Of a DNA stretch of 9,490 bases, positions 7,246-9,490 are shown piece after piece; the first letter of the stretch is position 1; every line of letters starts with the position of its first letter. A program made the position numbers and the translations under genes. The notes under the pieces were generated by a model that worked only from the letters and a program-made list of their open reading frames with translations, made no database searches and was not told the DNA's origin. The stretch covers positions 1-9,490 of the forward strand of contig JAGWJK010000100.1 of NCBI GenBank assembly GCA_028865845.1. Reading direction: 5' to 3'. Source of the stretch: Rhizobiaceae bacterium (GTDB lineage: Bacteria > Pseudomonadota > Alphaproteobacteria > Rhizobiales > Rhizobiaceae).

Positions 7246-8418
7246 TCAGAGCGCTGCGTAGACCGCGTCGCGAACGTCGACGGTGAATTGTCCCCACATG
7301 CCCTCGAGTGCCGTGTTGGTTAGGGCAACCACGGTCAGGCCTTTTTCCCGGTCGACGAACCAGCTGTGGCCGTAGACGCCGCCCCAGCGAAGCGTGCCGG
7401 TGGAGTAGGGGACGTTCCCGGCCGCCGGGTCGGTGGCGATGGACCAGCCGAAACCGAAGCCGAAACCCGGCATCAGCGGCTGGACATGGCCGCCCGCCTG
7501 ATCCTTCGTCATCGTCGCGACTGTTTCGGTAGACAGGAGCGGCGCGCCGCCCTTGCGGATCGTTTCGAGGATAGTGAGGATCTCGTCCGCCGGTCCCGCC
7601 ATGCCTGCGCCACCGGACTGGTAGGAGGCTGGATCGAATATTCTATCCGGCGCAAAGCGGATGAGGCCGGTAAGCGATGGTACCTGCGCTTCCTTCCCCA
7701 TGCGCTGCGGCTCCGGCGATGCGTTCATATAGGCGGCGGCGAGCCGGCTGCGGTCCCGTACCGAGAAGGCGGTATCGACAAGGCCGAGCGGCTTCGTTAC
7801 CAGCTCTTCGACTGCCGCAGCGAGGTTGCCGCCGGTCTCCTTCTCGATGATCCCGCCGATCACATCCATCGCCAGCGAATATTGCCAGCCTTCGCCGGGA
7901 GCGAAGAGCAGCGGGGCGCTCGATATCCGTCGAAGGTTATCCGCAAGCGACAAGCCCGGTTCGCCGATGCCGTCGGAGACGCCGGCGCGATTATAGGGGC
8001 CGTTCTCGTCCTCTTCCGCGAAACGGTAGTTCAATCCGGAGGTATGGGTCAGCAGATGCCGGATGCGGATGACGGGTTCGCTGCCATCGGGCAGGCGCGG
8101 GCGAAAGTCGGGCAGCCATATGGTAATCGGGTCGTCGAGACCGATCCGATCCTGCTCGACGAGACGCATCGCCGCGATGGTCACGATCGGCTTGGTGATC
8201 GAGGCCAGGCGAAAGATGGTGTTTTCCTGCATGGCCGTGCTGCTCTCGCGATCCGCCAGACCGGCGGCGCGACGATAGACGGGCTCGCCGTTTCGCGAAA
8301 TCAGCACGACCGTCCCGACCACGCGCCTATCGGCCAGTGCTTTGTCGATTGCGGCATCGACGCCCGATGTCAGCGTGTTGCGGAATAGCTGATCGGCGTT
8401 TTCAAGGGGGAGACTCAT
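7246..8418 (-). CDS. Serine hydrolase of the beta-lactamase/family VIII esterase type
   Basis: A 390-residue protein with the class C beta-lactamase/penicillin-binding fold. The SxxK motif is S73-I-T-K76 (LASITKP), giving the nucleophile and general base. Y180 in WQYSLAMDVIG is the YxN-equivalent Tyr, with Ala-type context rather than a canonical YAN. WGGVYG at 345-350 replaces the KTG triad, as in family VIII esterases such as EstB. HLLTHTSGL at 121-129 is typical of the family. No signal peptide is visible, which points to a cytoplasmic esterase or amidase rather than a periplasmic antibiotic resistance enzyme. The minus frame stays open far upstream, but the ATG at 8418, with AGAAGG (8433-8428) 9 nt before it, is the start: the upstream extension is only the antisense of the tetR-type gene. 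Regulation by the divergent TetR protein is likely from the shared operator-like repeats. The substrate is unknown. Confidence 0.92.
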   Translation of the reverse strand: MSLPLENADQLFRNTLTSGVDAAIDKALADRRVVGTVVLISRNGEPVYRRAAGLADRESSTAMQENTIFRLASITKPIVTIAAMRLVEQDRIGLDDPITIWLPDFRPRLPDGSEPVIRIRHLLTHTSGLNYRFAEEDENGPYNRAGVSDGIGEPGLSLADNLRRISSAPLLFAPGEGWQYSLAMDVIGGIIEKETGGNLAAAVEELVTKPLGLVDTAFSVRDRSRLAAAYMNASPEPQRMGKEAQVPSLTGLIRFAPDRIFDPASYQSGGAGMAGPADEILTILETIRKGGAPLLSTETVATMTKDQAGGHVQPLMPGFGFGFGWSIATDPAAGNVPYSTGTLRWGGVYGHSWFVDREKGLTVVALTNTALEGMWGQFTVDVRDAVYAAL

Positions 8419-8432
8419 AGGGTCGAACCTTC

Positions 8433-8438
8433 TATAAT
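8433..8438 (+). promoter_or_regulatory. Candidate -10 element in the divergent promoter region
   Basis: TATAAT on the plus strand is a perfect -10 hexamer, 29 bp before the regulator's ATG at 8467. No good -35 lies 16-18 bp upstream of it. The same bases read ATTATA on the minus strand, where they overlap the esterase ribosome binding site. Direction of use is unclear. Confidence 0.3.
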
Positions 8439-8496
8439 CACAATGACCATTCCTGAATAACCCAGGATGCGAAATATTTCTAGAGTGATCATTGTG
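8439..8496. promoter_or_regulatory. Inverted pair of operator-like 13-mers between esterase and TetR genes
   Basis: CACAATGACCATT (8439-8451) and the reverse complement of 8484-8496 (CACAATGATCACT) agree at 11 of 13 positions; the first eight bases agree exactly. Each copy contains an imperfect palindrome, AATGACCATT (8442-8451) and AGTGATCATT (8484-8493), approximating AATGATCATT. Their centres are 42 bp apart, about four helical turns. A perfect palindrome GAAATATTTC (8471-8480) lies between them. The arrangement suits TetR dimers controlling both divergent genes, the usual layout for this family. The second box lies inside the regulator's coding region if it starts at 8467, or just before and overlapping the GTG if it starts at 8494. 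Confidence 0.55.
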
Positions 8497-9147
8497 GAAA
8501 ATAGTGAAAAGACGAAAAATTCCGCACAGCGCAAGCGCGGCCGCCCTCCGGCATTCGATCGCGAGACGGTGCTGGCGGCGGCGCGCGATACGTTTTGGGA
8601 GCACGGCTATGACGGTTCCTCCATCGCCGATCTCACCGCCGCAATGGGAATTACGCCGCAAAGCCTCTATGCCGCCTTCACCTCCAAGGCTGATCTCTAC
8701 CGCGAGGCGCTCGATCAATATCGTCGCATGCCCCGGCCCGATCCCGGAAACCCATTGCAGGAGCGGGTGGATACCGTGACCGCCTTCGAGCGGTTTCTGC
8801 GGAATTCGGCAATGATATTTACGGCGCCCGAACATCCGAAGGGTTGCATGATCTCGACGGCGGTCTTGAATTGCGCGGAAGAGAACGAGCCGATTGCACA
8901 CCACGTCTCGTCGATGCGCCTGCAGACGCTCGATATCTTCACCGCCCGGATCAAACGCGGCATCGAGGAGGGGGATATACGTGCCGATACCAATGCGCGC
9001 TCGCTCGCCCGTTTTCTTGGTGCCATCGTCCAGGGAATGTCGGTGCAGGCGCGCGACGGTGCGAGTGCAGAGGAACTGTTCGATATGATCGCCCATGCGA
9101 GGAGCGAACTTCTGAGGCACCAGGTTGATCGGGCGCACGTGTCCTGA
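8467..9147 (+). CDS. TetR/AcrR family transcriptional regulator
   Basis: A 226-residue predicted DNA-binding repressor, divergent from the esterase gene, which it most likely controls along with itself. A basic N-terminal arm (QRKRGRPP, residues 21-28) precedes the TetR N-terminal domain at about 30-78. The helix-turn-helix is visible as SIADLTAAMGITPQSLYAAF (52-71), followed by SKADLYREAL. The rest (80-215) is a helical ligand and dimerisation domain. It contains GCMISTAVLNC (126-136), with Cys127 and Cys136 placed much like the two reactive cysteines of E. coli NemR, so electrophile sensing is possible but unproven. The start is uncertain. ATG at 8467 has no spaced Shine-Dalgarno, and in-frame GTG codons at 8485 and 8494 are alternatives that keep the whole DNA-binding domain. 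A hairpin beyond the stop may terminate it. Family membership is secure; ligand and targets are inferred. Confidence 0.92.
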   Translation: MRNISRVIIVENSEKTKNSAQRKRGRPPAFDRETVLAAARDTFWEHGYDGSSIADLTAAMGITPQSLYAAFTSKADLYREALDQYRRMPRPDPGNPLQERVDTVTAFERFLRNSAMIFTAPEHPKGCMISTAVLNCAEENEPIAHHVSSMRLQTLDIFTARIKRGIEEGDIRADTNARSLARFLGAIVQGMSVQARDGASAEELFDMIAHARSELLRHQVDRAHVS

Positions 9148-9154
9148 GGATTGG

Positions 9155-9199
9155 AGCGGTTAAGCTTCTTACAGAAGCCGAGAGCCGCTACGCGCTTTT
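9155..9199 (+). terminator. Candidate terminator of the TetR gene
   Basis: A nested hairpin begins 8 nt past the TetR stop. The inner stem is GCTTCT (9164-9169) and AGAAGC (9173-9178) with a 3-nt loop. The outer stem is AGCGG (9155-9159) and CCGCT (9185-9189), separated from the inner stem by a small internal loop. GCGCTTTT follows at 9192-9199. The T-run is short and offset, so its strength is uncertain. Confidence 0.5.
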
Positions 9200-9229
9200 C
9201 CTGTGATTGTTCCGTCGCAGGCTCAAACG

Positions 9230-9258
9230 AAAAAACCGGCGACCGAGATCGCCGGGTT
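9230..9258 (-). terminator. Rho-independent terminator of the right-edge minus-strand gene
   Basis: CCGGCGA (9236-9242) and TCGCCGG (9249-9255) form a stem with a 6-nt loop. A/T pairs extend it with one bulged G at 9256. The run of A at 9230-9235 reads as TTTTTT after the stem on the minus strand. It lies 26 nt past the stop of the minus-strand gene. The plus-strand side ends in TTCG, so termination there should be weak. The stem closely resembles the aspS terminator. Confidence 0.8.
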
Positions 9259-9283
9259 CGTATTGTCTAAGCCTGCTCGCCGA

Positions 9284-9490
9284 TCAGTCGTTCGACGAAA
9301 CCTTCAGGCCGATGACCTGCGGGATCGACTGCGGAGCGCCCATGGCGGCGCCGATGATCATCGGCAGCGGCACCGGCTTGCCCGGGGCGGCGGTGACCGT
9401 CAGGCTCTTCGGATTGTCGAGGTAGCTGCTGACCGCGGCCGAGACGGCGTTCTGCAGTTCCGGAACATTGAGCTGAGCCATCATGATCGG
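9284..9490 (-). CDS. Unrecognised protein, C-terminal part (5' partial at window edge)
   Basis: The minus-strand frame runs open to the right edge and ends at TGA (9286-9284). Two adjacent ATGs at 9484 and 9481 could start a protein of 65-66 residues, but no ribosome binding site is visible in the six bases beyond them and codons continue upstream (Pro-Ile). I therefore prefer the tail of a longer protein. The visible part has an amphipathic helix-like stretch (LNVPELQNAVSAAVSSYL), then NPKSLTVTAAPGKPVPLPM, then a Gly/Ala/Pro-rich section, ending VIGLKVSSND. It contains no Cys and no catalytic motif I recognise. Codon usage matches its neighbours and a good terminator follows, which supports a real gene. 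The function is unknown; a periplasmic protein tail is only a guess. Confidence 0.65.
   Translation of the reverse strand, partial: PIMMAQLNVPELQNAVSAAVSSYLDNPKSLTVTAAPGKPVPLPMIIGAAMGAPQSIPQVIGLKVSSND

Noticed and set aside
5258..7297. A 679-codon open frame on the minus strand across aspS
   Set aside because: It is the antisense shadow of aspS produced by GC-rich third positions. The product is rich in Arg, Asp and His with no recognisable domain, while the plus strand encodes a complete AspRS.
7366..8388. A 340-codon open frame on the plus strand across the esterase gene
   Set aside because: It is antisense to an esterase with all motifs intact, and its own product has no domain and a shadow-type composition.
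8419..9138. N-terminal extension of the esterase frame by about 240 residues
   Set aside because: It is antisense to the TetR coding sequence. The ATG at 8418 has a good ribosome binding site and gives the normal family length.

Overview
The window looks like a chromosomal segment of a Rhizobiaceae-type alphaproteobacterium, probably Rhizobium or a close relative. The evidence is high GC with strong third-position GC bias, a 596-residue AspRS of the rhizobial type, and housekeeping genes ppx, rnd and aspS close together. The genus call is inference from remembered protein resemblance, not a search.

Left part (1-3632): ppx (exopolyphosphatase, + strand, 5' end outside the window) converges, with a 13-bp gap, on a gene for a four-helix membrane-anchored class III nucleotidyl cyclase. 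Upstream of the cyclase on the same (-) strand is rnd (RNase D).

Middle (3717-7168): a Tat-exported multicopper oxidase (-) lies upstream of rnd and is divergent from aspS (+). The 266-bp gap between the oxidase and aspS holds several inverted repeats. One is a terminator-like 10-bp inverted repeat with a competing downstream arm, just ahead of aspS. aspS ends at a strong bidirectional intrinsic terminator.

Right part (7246-9490): a cytoplasmic family-VIII-type serine esterase (beta-lactamase fold, -) is divergent from a TetR-family regulator (+). A 13-bp operator-like sequence occurs twice in inverted orientation around their shared promoter region. This is the likeliest self-contained regulatory module here. 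The window ends in the 3' part of an unrecognised (-) gene with its own terminator.

The gene content is mostly ordinary. I see no mobile elements, CRISPR arrays, tRNA or rRNA genes. The points most worth a second look are the aspS leader structure and the TetR/esterase operator pair. No gap between genes exceeds 300 bases.
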